Below are positions 10,971 to 23,285 of a stretch of DNA of 64,000 nt, piece by piece. This DNA is from Cavenderia fasciculata (lineage: Eukaryota > Evosea > Eumycetozoa > Acytosteliales > Cavenderiaceae): contig NW_004457736.1 of NCBI RefSeq assembly GCF_000203815.1, forward strand, positions 1-64,000, given 5' to 3'. The stretch's first letter is position 1, and the number at the start of each line of letters is the position of its first letter. Both the position numbers and the translations under genes were made by a program. The notes under the pieces were generated by a model. The model was not told the DNA's origin, did not search any database, and saw only the letters and a program-made list of their open reading frames with translations.

Positions 10971-11765
10971 TTAACAACCTCTAAGTCTAAATACAATATC
11001 AAAAGTATCACCATTTTCAAAATCACAATATCTTAGTTCTGATAAAAGCATATCTGGTTCTATTTGTTTGCCTCTATAGATGATTCTATAATCGTACCCT
11101 GTGTAACCCAATGCAACGTCTGTAACTCGACCAATGGTCGTTGTTGAAGGTTCTTTGGCCCACAAATAGACTTTTGTTCCTTTTGGCAATCGGACAGTGA
11201 GAAGCATGATACGGCTTTCAAGCTTATCTGGTGCCGGTGCTTCGACTGTCACATCAGGATCATACTCGATTTTGGTTAGGATGGGGAGAGGATGATGGTT
11301 TTCGATATTTAGATATTGAGTGTCCCAAATAGTTGATGTATTGTCTTGAAACGTGTGATAGTATTTTTCATATAGTTCCAAAGTTCGACGATATCTATTT
11401 CGTTTTTCTTGTTGAAGAAGAGGATCATCATCTTCTTGTTCTTTGATACTGGCTCTGTGATGAATCATTCTTCCAAACTTGTTACACATATCTTGATACG
11501 ACTTTGTTTCCAGAATGTGAATGTGCCACATTTGATCGATGAGAGGAGATGGTGATAACTTGGTTGCATCCCAATCTTGATCCAATACTTTGAGAGTGAT
11601 GAATTTGAGATACTCCTTAACCAACAACGGTGCGATATCATCTTCCGACTCTGGGTGACTATCGAAAAAGATATTGCTCAGTCTTTTTTGATCTACATCT
11701 TCCAATTTACCTCTAACACTCTCTATACTAGGTCCTCGAAAAATGTATGAATATAAATTCATCAT
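10971..11765 (-). CDS. WHxHIL-region protein with C-terminal ubiquitin-like domain
   Basis: One exon of 264 residues. Residues ~40-75 contain KEYLKFITLKVLDQDW and then LIDQMWHIHILETKSY. This is the LDxxWHxHIL motif seen in a poorly characterised family of slime moulds, algae, plants and some large DNA viruses. It is followed by MCNKFGRMIHHRA and RRTLELYEKYY. The last ~78 residues read as a ubiquitin fold: RIIYRGKQIEPDMLLSEL lines up with ubiquitin's RLIFAGKQLEDGRTLSDY, and the protein ends IVFRLRGC, against ubiquitin's LVLRLRGG. The second C-terminal Gly is therefore Cys. No activity is known. A pre-formed modifier that is not processed, or a protein-protein docking domain, are both possible. 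Confidence 0.8.
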   Translation of the reverse strand: MMNLYSYIFRGPSIESVRGKLEDVDQKRLSNIFFDSHPESEDDIAPLLVKEYLKFITLKVLDQDWDATKLSPSPLIDQMWHIHILETKSYQDMCNKFGRMIHHRASIKEQEDDDPLLQQEKRNRYRRTLELYEKYYHTFQDNTSTIWDTQYLNIENHHPLPILTKIEYDPDVTVEAPAPDKLESRIMLLTVRLPKGTKVYLWAKEPSTTTIGRVTDVALGYTGYDYRIIYRGKQIEPDMLLSELRYCDFENGDTFDIVFRLRGC

Positions 11766-11984
11766 AATTAATAAATATAAAATATATACAACAAAAAATA
11801 AATAAAATATTAAAAGAGACTTATGATGATATTCAAGAGTGTGACTTGAAAAAACTGGATTATCAAAAATAATTATTATTATTATATATTAATAATGAAA
11901 TGGATCAAATTTTTAGGTCTTTTTTGTTTTGGAAAAATAGATTCCAAATATTTGTATATATGTTGAACAAAGAAAATTTGAATT

Positions 11985-12002
11985 CCCCCCCCCCCCCCCC
12001 CC
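11985..12002. repeat. Homopolymer of 18 C
   Basis: A run of 18 cytosines in AT-rich spacer between the Ubl gene and the DnaJ gene. The surrounding 11766-12085 holds no other gene. The exact length may be unreliable in sequencing. Confidence 0.95.
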
Positions 12003-12085
12003 AACTTGATCCAAAAATAATTATTGTTACTTTATACAAAAATGAGTGAGTCTATTATGATTTATTATTATTATTATTATTATTA

Positions 12086-13683
12086 TTAATGAGATGAAGT
12101 AGTATTCGTAGTAGTAGAAGAAGTTGTAGTGGAACTAGTAGTAGTAGTAGTTCGTGGAGAGGTGGTAGAACTAGTAGTGGCTCGTGGAGAGGTAGTAGAA
12201 GAGTTTGGAGAAGTGGGGTTGGGATGTTCTGCTTGAGCAGCTAAATTAAAAATATCCTCTGGACCACTCTTGCCTTTGTGCTCTGCACCCTTCTTTTCAA
12301 AAATCTGGCCTAGTAACTTGATAGCCTCTACTCTATGTTTACGTTCGTCCTTTGCTATTTTCTTCTTGTCCATGGCACGCTCGCAAACCTCTCTGACTGC
12401 CGAATCGATATCCAAACGTCCAATCTTCCAAATCAACTTGAGACCTTCTTTTAATAGGCCTTCTGGAGGTACCTCTCCTTGATTCTCGTTTTGTGCCATG
12501 TTTTGTACCTGACTTTGCATCTTGAAAGCCGATTTAATGGTTGAATAAAATTCGCTAGCCTTGTGACCCTTTTCTGAAATCTCATAAATGAATCCAAATG
12601 TACTATGTTGTTTGGCCTCCTGTACGTATATATAACCCAACAATGATAACAACTCTGGTCCACCTGGTGTAAGTGCCATTTCTCCTGCTTTTTCAGTTAT
12701 CTAAAAAATAAAATAAATAAATAGATTAATTAATTAATACTATTCCACAAACTATGTTTTGTTTAGTTTTGATTTACATACCATATCAGTAAATTCTTTT
12801 TTGTTTCCTTGAACATATGGTTCAATTAAAATGACCAATTGTTTTGAAAGTTCGTCTATTCTGATCTTTTGTTTCTTTTCAATCTCTTCTGGATCGGGTT
12901 GTTTGAATTCCTCTGGATTGTTTGGATCAAATTGCTGAGCAAAGAGGTCGTAAAAGGAGAGATCACCAAAGAAGTTTTGGAATTGTGCTCCACCAAATAT
13001 CAATCTAAAGAGTTCCAATGGATCAATCATGCTTTCATTCATCGCGTCGAAACCAAATTGATCGTATTTCTTTCTCTTTTCTGGGTCACTCAATACTTGA
13101 TATGCTTCACTAATCTTTTTAAACATTTCTTCTGCATGTGCATCATTTCTGTTTTTATCCTAAATAGAAGAAGAATCGATTAATAAATCAGAACTCTATA
13201 ATATATCTATAATATAAAGAGATAAAACTATATTACTACATACTGGATGATATTCTTTTGCTAATTTATAATAAGCTTTCTGAATTTCAGATGTTGTAGC
13301 AGTCTTGACGACAGCCAAAACTTCATAGTAATCAACCTTTTCATTTCTAATTGTATCAACGTCTTGACGAGCTAATGCTTTTAAATCGACTGGTGGTGGT
13401 AATGTATTTCTCAACTATAAAGTTAAAAAGTTGTTAATGTAAGCTTTATATGTCTTTCCCTCTTTCTACTCTCTCTCTCTTTCTCTCTCTTTCTACTCTC
13501 TCTCTTTCTCTTTCTCTCTTTCTCTCTTTCTCTCTCTATCACACATACTTTAATAGCTAAATCAACCAATTCACTCTTTTCAAAACAACCAGCAGTACTA
13601 TTTCCACTGTCTGTAATAATCTTTTTAAGATCGGGTACTGTTAATTCCCTGATCTCATCTTCTTTATATTGTGTAATATGCAT
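12086..13683 (-). CDS. DnaJ-X co-chaperone with SAP/ARMET-like N terminus
   Basis: Four exons: 13683-13549, 13414-13244, 13159-12782, 12700-12086, all in frame, 433 residues. Residues 1-45 carry a helix-turn-helix-like [11 protein letters not shown]...[11 protein letters not shown] motif as in SAP and MANF C-terminal modules. A J domain starts near residue 72 (DYYEVL). Its HPD is at 101-103 and is split by intron 2. It ends with YDQFG. The next ~220 residues match the DnaJ-X type (as in yeast Djp1/Caj1), including [13 protein letters not shown]. The last ~40 residues are Ser/Thr/Pro-rich low complexity. The likely role is an Hsp70 co-chaperone in the cytosol or at membranes. Intron 1 is a CT-rich microsatellite. 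Confidence 0.92.
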
Positions 13684-14546
13684 ATTCTCTAGATGTATAT
13701 GTGTATGTGTGTGTGTGATTCTACTATAGTATAAATCTATCTATGTCTCTCAAACTAGATTGAATGTGTATGCACTCTGAGACCCGAGGAACTATTAATT
13801 AATTCGAAACAAAAAAAAAAAAAGAAGAACTTCAACAAAAAAAATATTAAATTAAAAAAATAATAATAAATAATTTTCAAAACATACACACCTATTTATT
13901 ATTAATCCTTGCATTTCGATCTATTAATTTAAAATCCAGTAGTATTGTCAAAAACGAACATTATAGTAGTGAGTGCAAATGAATAATTAGTTCAGTTGGA
14001 GAATGATATATATTACATGTAGACAAACAGGCTGACAGACTTGAACCAGTCATAAAACAATGTAAGGAATCATACTTGACACCAACAGACTAAACTATTG
14101 TGTATTTGTATTTGTTTGTCTTTTAAATTAATATAGGGGGTTGGTTTGGGAAGACCGGATAAATTTTAATCAGTTGATTTAATTTTTTTCAATAGTCTCT
14201 TCACTCTGTACACGGTCGTGTTGTGGAAGGTTGATGCAAGGATCAGTTTATGGGAGGATTTCTGGTCAAAGGTTGGATGTTTTTCTTTTTATTTTGAAAC
14301 AGGGCCGGATATTAATCTTTGCAATGACCTTCATCATTTTACAATCACCGTCATCATCATTAACATTATTAAGGCAACATCATCATCTTCATCATCATCA
14401 TCATCATTCATTGCATCGTCACCTGATAGATAGATATATTAGATAGATTAGAGGGATTACTTACACACAAGAGAAGAGAGTTGCAACATCATTCACATTT
14501 CATTTCATTTCATTACTTATTATCTTATCTCAAGATAGAAGAAGAA
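13684..14546. other. Intergenic region between divergent genes
   Basis: Divergent promoter region for the DnaJ gene (minus) and the EI24-like gene (plus). It has AT-rich runs and an ATC/TCA microsatellite near 14370-14415. Two overlapping frames at 14218-14446 are products of that repeat. Confidence 0.6.
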
Positions 14547-15856
14547 ATGGATAAATACTTAAAAGAAGGAAAGAATTTAGTAAAGACATCGTTAAAGAAG
14601 AGTCCCGATGCAGGATCTTCACCTGCTACTACTACACCACCATTGTCACCAACTCAAGAAAGAATCAATGGCAATCTATCAAGAAAGGATGCTAAAAAGG
14701 TAACCAAGAGAAGAACACTTGTTCACCCTGTATTCTATATAAAGTTTTTCAAAGGTTTCATTACCTTTTTTAAGGGTATGATAGAGATAGATAGATAGAT
14801 AGAGAGTCACATTACTGTTATCAAGTTGTAGTGTATACTAATATTGTGTTTTTTTTAATTTGTTTTGTATTTGTCTCTCTTTAAAGGATTCTACTTATCA
14901 ATCAATACCAAAGAGATTAGAAAGACCTATTTTGAAACATTAAAGATTATGTTGATTATGATGGCATCGGTTTATTTGGCATTGACTCTACTATCATTCC
15001 CAGTGATGGCATTGATGGGATTGTTTACAAAACTTGGCTTGGGTCACTTTGAAACGATACAGATCCACTTTACACCACTTAATCTTCTCTCCAAGATTGC
15101 CTTTTTCATCCCAATGGTCTTTATTGGTGTACTTCGTTATGTCTTGCCATCCTACAACGAGGACATGTTTTTCAATGTGATGGCCTCACAAAACAAACAA
15201 TTGGCAGAGTTTCTCAAAGAGTCACCAGTCGTCAAACAGTATCCATTCAGTGGCTACATGATCCGTTTTGGAAAGATGGCCTTGTTTGGTGGTGTTGTCT
15301 ACTTGTTCTCGATGGTCCCTTATATCGGTACCTTTGTATTGGCAGCTTCCAACTTTTACTATGCCTATCAACCACTTGGCATGGGTATGTCTTTTATCCT
15401 ATCAGTCATCTCTCTTCATCCAAGTTTAAAGAGTCATTCTGCATACATGCTCAAAGCACTCATGGCCAGTTATTCTCTTGGTAAAGAATTATTAGAAGTT
15501 TATTATTGTCGTGTACCCGATGCAAAACAAGAGGTATGAAACAAAAAGTATACAAAGTATTAATAATACTTGATTATTAACATTTCCAATATCTGTTATG
15601 ATTGTTTTTATAGATTTATATTAATCGTAGATTCTTTGGATGGTTATTTGGATTCTCAATTATTTCAATGTATGTTTTATCGATTCCATATGTTGGTATC
15701 TCGCTTTGGGGTGTTATCCAAGGTTCAGCTTCATTCCTAGTTATTCGTATTCTTGAAAGAAACAAATTCAAAGAAGATGTACAACATGATACATCTATTA
15801 TTCATCTATTTGGTGAACAATGTGTCACAGCTGCTGAACACCATAAAGTATTCTAA
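14547..15856 (+). CDS. EI24-like multi-pass membrane protein
   Basis: Three exons: 14547-14775, 14887-15533, 15614-15856, frame kept, about 372 residues. A basic, Pro/Ser/Thr-rich head of ~55 residues is followed by several hydrophobic segments: IMLIMMASVYLALTLLSFPVM, AFFIPMVFIGVLRYV, MALFGGVVYLFSMVPYIGTFVL and a last one in exon 3 (FGFSIISMYVLSIPYVGISLW). The overall pattern and FKGF/GFY start of the membrane part recall the EI24/LDS family of ER and lipid-droplet membrane proteins. I am only moderately sure of this. Alternatives are an unrelated dictyostelid multi-pass protein. The ATG sits in an A-rich context (GAAGAAATGG), and no upstream in-frame ATG is attractive. Confidence 0.7.
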
Positions 15857-15981
15857 TTCTCGAAAATACAACACAACATGTACATACATACATAAAATTA
15901 AATAAATAATAAATAAATCAGGGTAATCTTATCTATATTATTATTTGTTTAACATTAATGTGAACCAATATATATATATTT

Positions 15982-17498
15982 TTATGATAGTATAGATAAA
16001 TATTCAATACTATTATTTAATTTTCCAATTATTATTACTTCCTTGGTCAAACTATTATTATTATTATTATTTCCATGATTATTATTTTTTTGTTTTTGTT
16101 GTTGTTGATTATTTAAAAAGCTCATTGTATGAATCCAATCATCTGTATAATATTCTGTTGATAACTATATATATATATATAAAACAATGATTAAAAATTA
16201 ATTATTTAGTAAATTTGAAATTAAATCATCTTTACATACCAATTTGTTTAAATAAATTTTTAAAGAATGAAAATGACCAATACAAAAGATATAATCTAAT
16301 AGATTGGTTGAAATATTATTTTGTTGTTCTGTATACTTTAATATCTTTGTAATTGGGTATCCTACTTGTACATATGGATGTATTTTATAATTATGCATTA
16401 TATAAATCCAACCATTTTCACATCCAAGTGCTATTTGTTGGTGTTGATTTGAACCGTTGTTTTCCAACGATAGGTTATCATCGTCAGTTATATGTTGAAA
16501 GTAACCAACTGCCATTGATGTTACTGGTGATGGTACGTTGAGTGAGACAACTCGGTATCCACGATCGATAAAATGCAGAGTACTCGAAGTATCAGACACC
16601 ACTATATAACTACACTCTGCTCCATGAATATCCTTTACTACAATCGATTGCATGCATTTAATACAATGACTATTTGATGCCAATGTTTGGTAATAACTAC
16701 CATATAATGGAGTTGTAGATGTTGACGATGATGATGTAGTATTTTTCTTTTCATCAACTTGACTATCATCATTATCATTATCATCATCATCATCATTATC
16801 AATTGAACGATTATTATTATTAGAGTATTTCAATCGATCATCTATTAAATCTAATTTTAATTTCCATTGAATTGGTTGATGAGGTTTAATAGATGAAAGT
16901 GCACCCGTTCGATCACCAATAATAATACTTGAATCATTATCTATAGATAGATAGTAAAATATATTAATATTAAGGGGTCATATGTGAGGGTTGTATCAAT
17001 GCACATACTAATTGATTTATGAGTGATTAAACAAGAGATTGCAGAACCAATAGAATCACGATAGATGATCTGATGATTAGAAAAGATGACAATGTTACCG
17101 TGACTGTCACCACTGACAATATCGGTAGTACCAAACTTGGTAGTATCATCAAAGTAGATACATTGTACAGATGTACCTTTAGTCTCTAGAATCTCTACAA
17201 TATCTTTATCGACTTCATCAATCAATGTTTGTGAAGATGCAAATGATGATGATGATGGCAGAGAAGGGGATGATGACGAGGATATAGTGTTGTTATTATT
17301 GTTGTTTGTATTGATAACAGGTTTATAAACAATGATTCTACCATCAGTACAACCAAATACTATATTCAAACTTTTCTTTTCTTCTAAAGACTCGACAGCA
17401 TTCTGTGACGACGATGATTTGAATAATGATTCAACGACATTCAAGACATTGAATTCAAATGATTCTATTCTTTTCTTGTAATAACTTTCTAGTTTCAT
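15982..17498 (-). CDS. Beta-propeller-like protein (FG-GAP/WD type)
   Basis: Three exons: 17498-17009, 16940-16240, 16164-15982. The product is about 458 residues. Short repeated blade-like motifs are visible: NIVFGCTDGRIIVYKP, TDIVSGDSHGNIVIFS, SSIIIGDRTGALSS, SYIVVSDTSSTLHFID and QIALGCENGWIYIM. Each has a 'GxxxGxI/LxxF/Y' turn as in FG-GAP or WD-type propellers. Asn, Asp and Ser tracts interrupt the blades. An ITFG2-like (KICSTOR subunit) or BBS-type propeller is possible, but I cannot tell which. No signal peptide or membrane segment is seen, so it is probably cytosolic. Confidence 0.7.
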
Positions 17499-17723
17499 CG
17501 TTTCATGTACATTTATCTTTAGTTTTAAATGAAATGAAATGAACTCTGATGAACATCACCATCAAGCTTGTTTTTTTTAGAATATAAATAATAAAAATTG
17601 TATGTTAGAATAAAATGGAATGAAGATTGATGAGTATCATCAAAGTAGATACACCAATTAATTTAATTCTTTATCGACTTTAGAGATCATTGTTTGTTCC
17701 CAACTTAAGGCAATCAAATCGGC

Positions 17724-17903
17724 CTATTTAATAGGCTTAAGCTCTTTGTAACTATTGATACTATTCCAGAGATCTGTCCAAAAACCAGCCGACGAATTGG
17801 AGCCAAGGAGAACACTACCATTTACAGTTGATAGCTTTTGTCTGTTGACAGGAGATACAGTTGCACCAACTTTCAATGAGACAAAAGCATTCAAAAGAGT
17901 CAT
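17724..17903 (-). CDS. Small unrecognised protein (59 residues)
   Basis: ATG at 17903 preceded by an A/T-rich leader (CAAAAATG). The frame encodes 59 residues starting MTLLNAFVSLKVGATV and ending ELKPIK. It is Ser/Asn-rich with two Trp (GFWTDLW) and no cysteine. MTL starts also occur in the small gene at 31917 and in HssA-type proteins, but the rest is not similar. The frame stays open further upstream to 18044, but that part repeats GATTT and looks non-coding. Family unknown. Confidence 0.5.
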   Translation of the reverse strand: MTLLNAFVSLKVGATVSPVNRQKLSTVNGSVLLGSNSSAGFWTDLWNSINSYKELKPIK

Positions 17904-18726
17904 TTTTGATAAATAAGGAATTGTTGTTAGTTTTAGATAACTAAAAAAGATATTTATAGTATTGGTTTGATTATTTGATTTGATTTGATTTGATTTGATT
18001 TTGTCTGTTTGGTCATTTTTGATGGATCTACAGCAAGCCAGCATGCTGGGTAGTAGTGCAATTATTATCCATTATTGGAATTTAAATATATAACATATAA
18101 ATATACATATACATATTCATTGCCGAACACACACAGATATATAAAAATATAGAGAATCGTATGGAGTGCTGTGGGGGGAAAATTGTCTGGTCCAAAACAA
18201 AAAATAGATTGATCAATGCAAACTTACTATGCAATAAATATATGTATATATGTTGTAAAGTATGCTTTATCTTTTTTGAAAATCATACCCGCATAGATTT
18301 ATAATTTCATAGCGTGTGTGGGGATAATTGTAAGATACATCTGTATATAAACCAGAAATCTAGATTCTGGACAATGCAAACTTACAAGTTTCCATATTTT
18401 ATTGATGTGATCAACTGTAATGTGTAAAAAGTTATATTTACATTAATAAAAATTGTTATATTTATTTAAATCATATATATATATATATATATTTAATAAT
18501 AATAATATCTCACCGGCCATTTCCCATCCGGATAGTGTTTTTGACTTTCGTCGTGTCTCTTCCTTTCTTTGATTTTCACTGGTTTTGGGGACGATCATCA
18601 AAGTCCGCCCTTTGCTTGAGAATGATCATTCATCTTTAAAGAGAGAGTGAGTGAGCGAGATTCAACGCACCAGCAGATAGATATATATATTGTTGAAATA
18701 AACAACATCAAGAACATAGAAAAGAA
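17904..18726. other. Intergenic region between divergent genes
   Basis: AT-rich. It holds a GATTT pentamer run near 17973-18000, a TA dinucleotide run near 18474-18492, and a more GC-rich stretch at 18510-18660 ahead of the mitochondrial carrier. No gene seen. Confidence 0.6.
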
Positions 18727-20266
18727 ATGCTTGCAACAACTTCAATAGGTATATATAGTTTGTTAGTTTGTAGTTCATCTGTCTGCTGATCAACATTTGA
18801 ATCATCGACCCGATCGATTGGTACATACATCATTCATTATACACCCCCCTTTTGTTCAAGTCATTGTTTTTAATCATCACCTCATCACCTCATCACCTAT
18901 CAGCTGCAGCTTTCAACCCTAACCCCATTAATCAATAAATAACAAATAACACCCACCCCCCAACCCAACCCAACATTAAATCATTAATAATAATAAAACT
19001 ATCTATAGATCATCGGTGTTAAAAGAGAATGAAAGAAAGATAAAAATACACATGTGTACACCCAAGACTGACAGCAGGACATTACATTATCATTCATTCA
19101 TTGGTTATTATACTCACCTTTAATTTCTTATTCTTCTTCTTCTTTTGCTTTTCATCCTTATGTCAATTTCTTCTTATTCTTTTAATAATAATAATAATAA
19201 TAATGACGATGATGATGATAAATATTATAAATTCAAAAGATAAAGAAACAAGAGACAAGATTAGAAACTTTATTGGTGGAGCAGCTTCTGGTGTCGCTTG
19301 TACGGTGGCAGGTCATCCATTTGATACTTTAAAGGTGCGTATGCAAACAGAGGGTTCGACTGGTAGATTCAGAGGTCTTACACATTGCTTGCAAACCACT
19401 ATCAAACAAGAGGGTTTCTTGGCACTCTACAAGGGTGCCACGCCACCAATGGTTGGTATGGGTATCATCAATTCTTGTATGTTTGGAACACTTCAAATTG
19501 TCAAGGGTTACATTCATCCAAACACCTCTACACCACTCTCCTTGCCCGAGGTAATGGTATCTGGTGCCATCACAGGTTGGGTTGTCAGTTTCGTGGCCTG
19601 TCCAATCGAAACTGTAAAGTCAAAGCTTCAAGTACAATACCAAGGTGTCCAATTATACAGTGGACCAATCGATTGTATTAAAAAGGTTGTCAAAAAGGAA
19701 GGTATTCAAGGTTTATATCGTGCTTTAATTCCAACTGGTTTCCAAGTATGTAGAGAAATGAAAAGAAATCTAGAAATCTCTTTTTATAAATTCACCAACC
19801 AATTTTATCAATTTGTAGAGAAATTCATTGTGGGCCTATTTTGGAGGATATGAATTAGCAAATAGACATTTAAAGGATGAAAATGGTAAAATGACAGCTG
19901 CCAAATCATTTTTGGCTGGTGGTATTGCAGGTACTGGTTTTTGGTGTACCAATTTCCCATTTGATGTCATTCGTTCACGTATCATGACCATGCCAGACGA
20001 GACACCAAGACGTTACAGTGGCATGGTTGATTGTGCCAGAAAGATTTATGCTGTCGAAGGATGGAAAGGATTCTGGAAAGGATTTACTCCATGTCTTCTT
20101 CGTACTTTTCCAGCCAACGGTTGTACATTTTTAGTAAGTCAAACTGGTACCCAATATTTTTAACAACATGACTTTGTGTAACTAATCAATCAATTTATTA
20201 ATTATTATTAATTATTTATAGGCTTATGAATTTGTAATGAAAGTTTTAATTCCACCAACTGATTAA
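18727..20266 (+). CDS. Mitochondrial substrate carrier family protein
   Basis: Preferred model: 18727-18748, 19240-19745, 19819-20133, 20222-20266, about 295 residues. Three SLC25 repeats show the carrier motifs PFDTLKVRMQ, PIETVKSKLQ and PFDVIRSRIM, with EGFLALYKG, EGIQGLYRA and EGWKGFWKG after each. Repeat type and spacing suit the SLC25A20/29/45/47 (carnitine or basic amino acid) branch, but the substrate is not provable by eye. The tiny first exon ATGCTTGCAACAACTTCAATAG joins in frame to AT-AAA-GAA. The intron ends at the first AG after a long pyrimidine tract. An unspliced alternative start at 19203 would give a 300-residue protein with a Met-rich head. It acts in the inner mitochondrial membrane. 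Confidence 0.9.
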
Positions 20267-20948
20267 ACTACAGAACGCTATATATCAATTTGTATAATAT
20301 TTATTCACATTTTATTTTGGATAACAATAATAATAAACCTATTTAATATTTTGATTCATTTTGCTCCACTACTGGTATCTCTATATCATAATTCCAGTTG
20401 ATACATACGTATGGGTCTTGGGGGGGGCCAACACATGTTTATTTTTGTATTAAAGTGTTTTAAATACAACAAGAATGGTACTCTTTTACATGTACTACAC
20501 AACAGTATCTTTACATATAAATATATATCTATACATTTGTAACATTATAGAAATAAAAACAAAAAAAGGAATAGAATAGATAGATAGATCCGATTTATCT
20601 TTTAATTGGTCGTTACTTTATAAACGATATAAAATTATTTAAAAGGTCACTCTCTTTACTTTTAAAAGAAAGAAAGCTAAAAAAGGAAATAAACAAACTC
20701 TCCATTCTCTATAGCAACCGATCGAGTAGCTTTGTTATTCCTCCTTTGATGAAAGCTCTAATTAGAAAACGAATATTCAAAATATAAAATGATTGATAGC
20801 AAGATCCCCAAGATAGTTTGTAAGTTCTCTTTAGTATACTTATTTATATAGACAACTAACTTCCTAAATGATTTTTTTGATTGAAAAAATAGAAAAAATA
20901 GAAAAAAAAAGAAACCATGAGATATTATCTTATTAATTTATTTATTAT
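20267..20948. other. Convergent intergenic region, no gene seen
   Basis: 3' flanks of the carrier gene (plus) and the first POT transporter (minus). AT-rich with poly-A and poly-T runs and a GGGGGGG run near 20420. Nothing coding is visible. Confidence 0.6.
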
Positions 20949-22796
20949 TTATTGATCATCATAAAGTGGAATAGTTGTTGTATTCATTTCCATTTCCATA
21001 TCTATTTGAGTTTGTTGATCAATCACCACTTTATCCTTCTTTACTTGATAATTTTCATTTTCCTTTTCTTTTTCTTTTTCCTTGTTGTTGTTGTTTTTAG
21101 TTTGATTTGGTTTATAGTGAGTAAGAGTTGAATTGGGTGGTTTGAATCGATATGCCAATATAATAAAAATGATTCCAAAAACAAGAGTGATAATCACAAA
21201 ATCCAAATACTCTAACCATTGTTTCAAGTGGCTCAATTGAATGACCACAACAATAAACATATTACCCAAAGATATACAAACCAACCATGCACTCATGACA
21301 ACACTTTTATGAGTGGCAGGTGAATTTTCATAGGCAAATTGTAATGCTGGAATCGATATGAATACCTCTGACAGTGAAAGTACAAATAATTGTGGGACTT
21401 GTAAAAAAAAGGATACACTATATGGTGGTCTCTTGTCAATATATAATTGTAATATGATACACATTATATATGCCAAAATACTAATAAATATACCAACTCC
21501 CATTTTCTTTAATGGATTAAATTTAATCTAAAAAGATAAAAAAAATATTAATATTAATTGTAAACTTTGCTTAATCTTCTCTACATACACCTCTTCTTTT
21601 AAGTGGTCTATCAATTAGATATTCACAAAATGGAATTGAAATGAGAAATAAAAAACATGAAATGGCTTGAATATGATCCGATGAGATTAGATGGTTTCCA
21701 AACTGTCTATTCATTGATTCTGCTTGTAAAATCCAACGAGTGTTACTCAACTCTGGTAATGCTCTTTGAAAGATGAATGGAATGAAAATGGTGAACACAT
21801 TTAAACATAGCTTAACCGATTCAACATCATTTTCTTGGTATTTGGCTTTGGTACGATCCAACCAATGTCCTTGATAGTTTATATGACCGAGTGATGATGG
21901 ACGACCAACTAGATATTTAATTGATTCCGAAATACCATTTCCAATGATACCAATCGATGTCAATAAAACAGAATTTGTGACTTGTCTCTTTTTGAATTGA
22001 TTTGATCCAGACATGAACGAAGCAATGGCAAGGAAAAAGGATGAAAAACACATGGCAAATGCTACTTGGTAACTGACAGAACTTCGAATGAGTGGAGCAG
22101 TGATGGTGGTGGCTAAAACGGCAACACTAATGATAAAAAAGAATAAAGAGTATATCTTGTCTACCATTCTTGATTTGTCCTTTTTTTCTACTTGGTCACC
22201 CATCATTGTTGGTATGATTGGTTTAACTCCGCCTGATCCAAATGCAATAAATAGCAAACCAACATATAATGCCCATCTCGACTTTGAATGACCAACGATC
22301 ATTGTTGTAGTACTAAGTATTAGAAATATGAATCCAATACAATATACCAAACAAAATATTAAATGTGTTTTATATCTTCCAAGTTTTCCATCTGCAATAC
22401 ATCCTCCCAATATTACTGGTCTAAATAAAAAGATTAATTAATTTATATTTTTTTTTTTGTTTGTTTTAGTACTTACAAAAAATAACCTATTCCTTGGAAA
22501 ACATGATTAATAGTAGTAGCAAGATGATCACTAAACCCATAGAATTTGATCATGTATAACATCATAATCGTTCGGATTCCAAAGTAGGCATACCTTTCAA
22601 ATGCTTCAAAAGCATAGAGATATTTAAGTGCCGACGGGAATTTAACAGTTTCAACTTTAATATCTGCTCCTACTGCCTCTTCTTCCATATCTATTGTATC
22701 ATTTTTGGATGATTGATTAAACACATTGTCATCATTAAAATTATTATTATTGCTATTATTTATAATGTCAATATCCTGAGTTTTCGAATCTTCCAT
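20949..22796 (-). CDS. POT/PTR proton-dependent oligopeptide transporter, copy 1
   Basis: Three exons: 22796-22477, 22420-21589, 21527-20949, 576 residues. An acidic, Asn-rich cytosolic head of ~55 residues precedes the transporter. The ExxER motif is present (FEAFERYAYFG). PTR2 signature 1 reads GGCIADGKLGRYKT and signature 2 reads GSGGVKPIIPTMMGDQ. Helix-rich text continues to AYRFKPP. It ends in a charged Lys/Glu/Asn tail. Unlike copies 3 and 4, it lacks an intron at the RW-LQA site. It should import di/tripeptides with protons across the plasma or lysosomal membrane. Substrate is not inferable. Confidence 0.93.
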
Positions 22797-23285
22797 TTCT
22801 ATTTCATATAATTATAACAAATAGAAATTAAATGTTTTACTTGTTGATGATGATTATTTAGTATTGATTAATAGGTCAATTTATCATCATGTTCTTTTCA
22901 TTTTCCATCTTGTTAACAACAACAAAAATTTATTGGCATGATGATAATAGTAATCAAATCATAAATGATATATAGGATATATTAATAAATCTAAATATGT
23001 ACAGATTTCGATATTGTATAACAGAGTGTGGGTAATGGGTGATTAAAAATAGTAAAATGGAGTTTGTGTTTTGATTTTGATTTCGATGGACAACCCTTTT
23101 ATGTGGTTTGATCACTCTATTTTTAATTTTAATTTCCATTGTACATTTAGGATTACCATCATTTGATATTTTACAACTATTGTCATTGCTGTCAGTATGT
23201 ATTTATATATTTGGTTTTTATTGGAAGGAGATATTAACCCTCATCCTATCACATCACAGTCAGCAAGATAGAATGTGGTGTATGA
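22797..23285. other. Intergenic region, no gene seen
   Basis: Promoter side of POT copy 1 and 3' side of POT copy 2. AT-rich. A hydrophobic plus-strand frame (23108-23344) lacks an ATG start and overlaps the POT copy 2 end. Confidence 0.6.
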
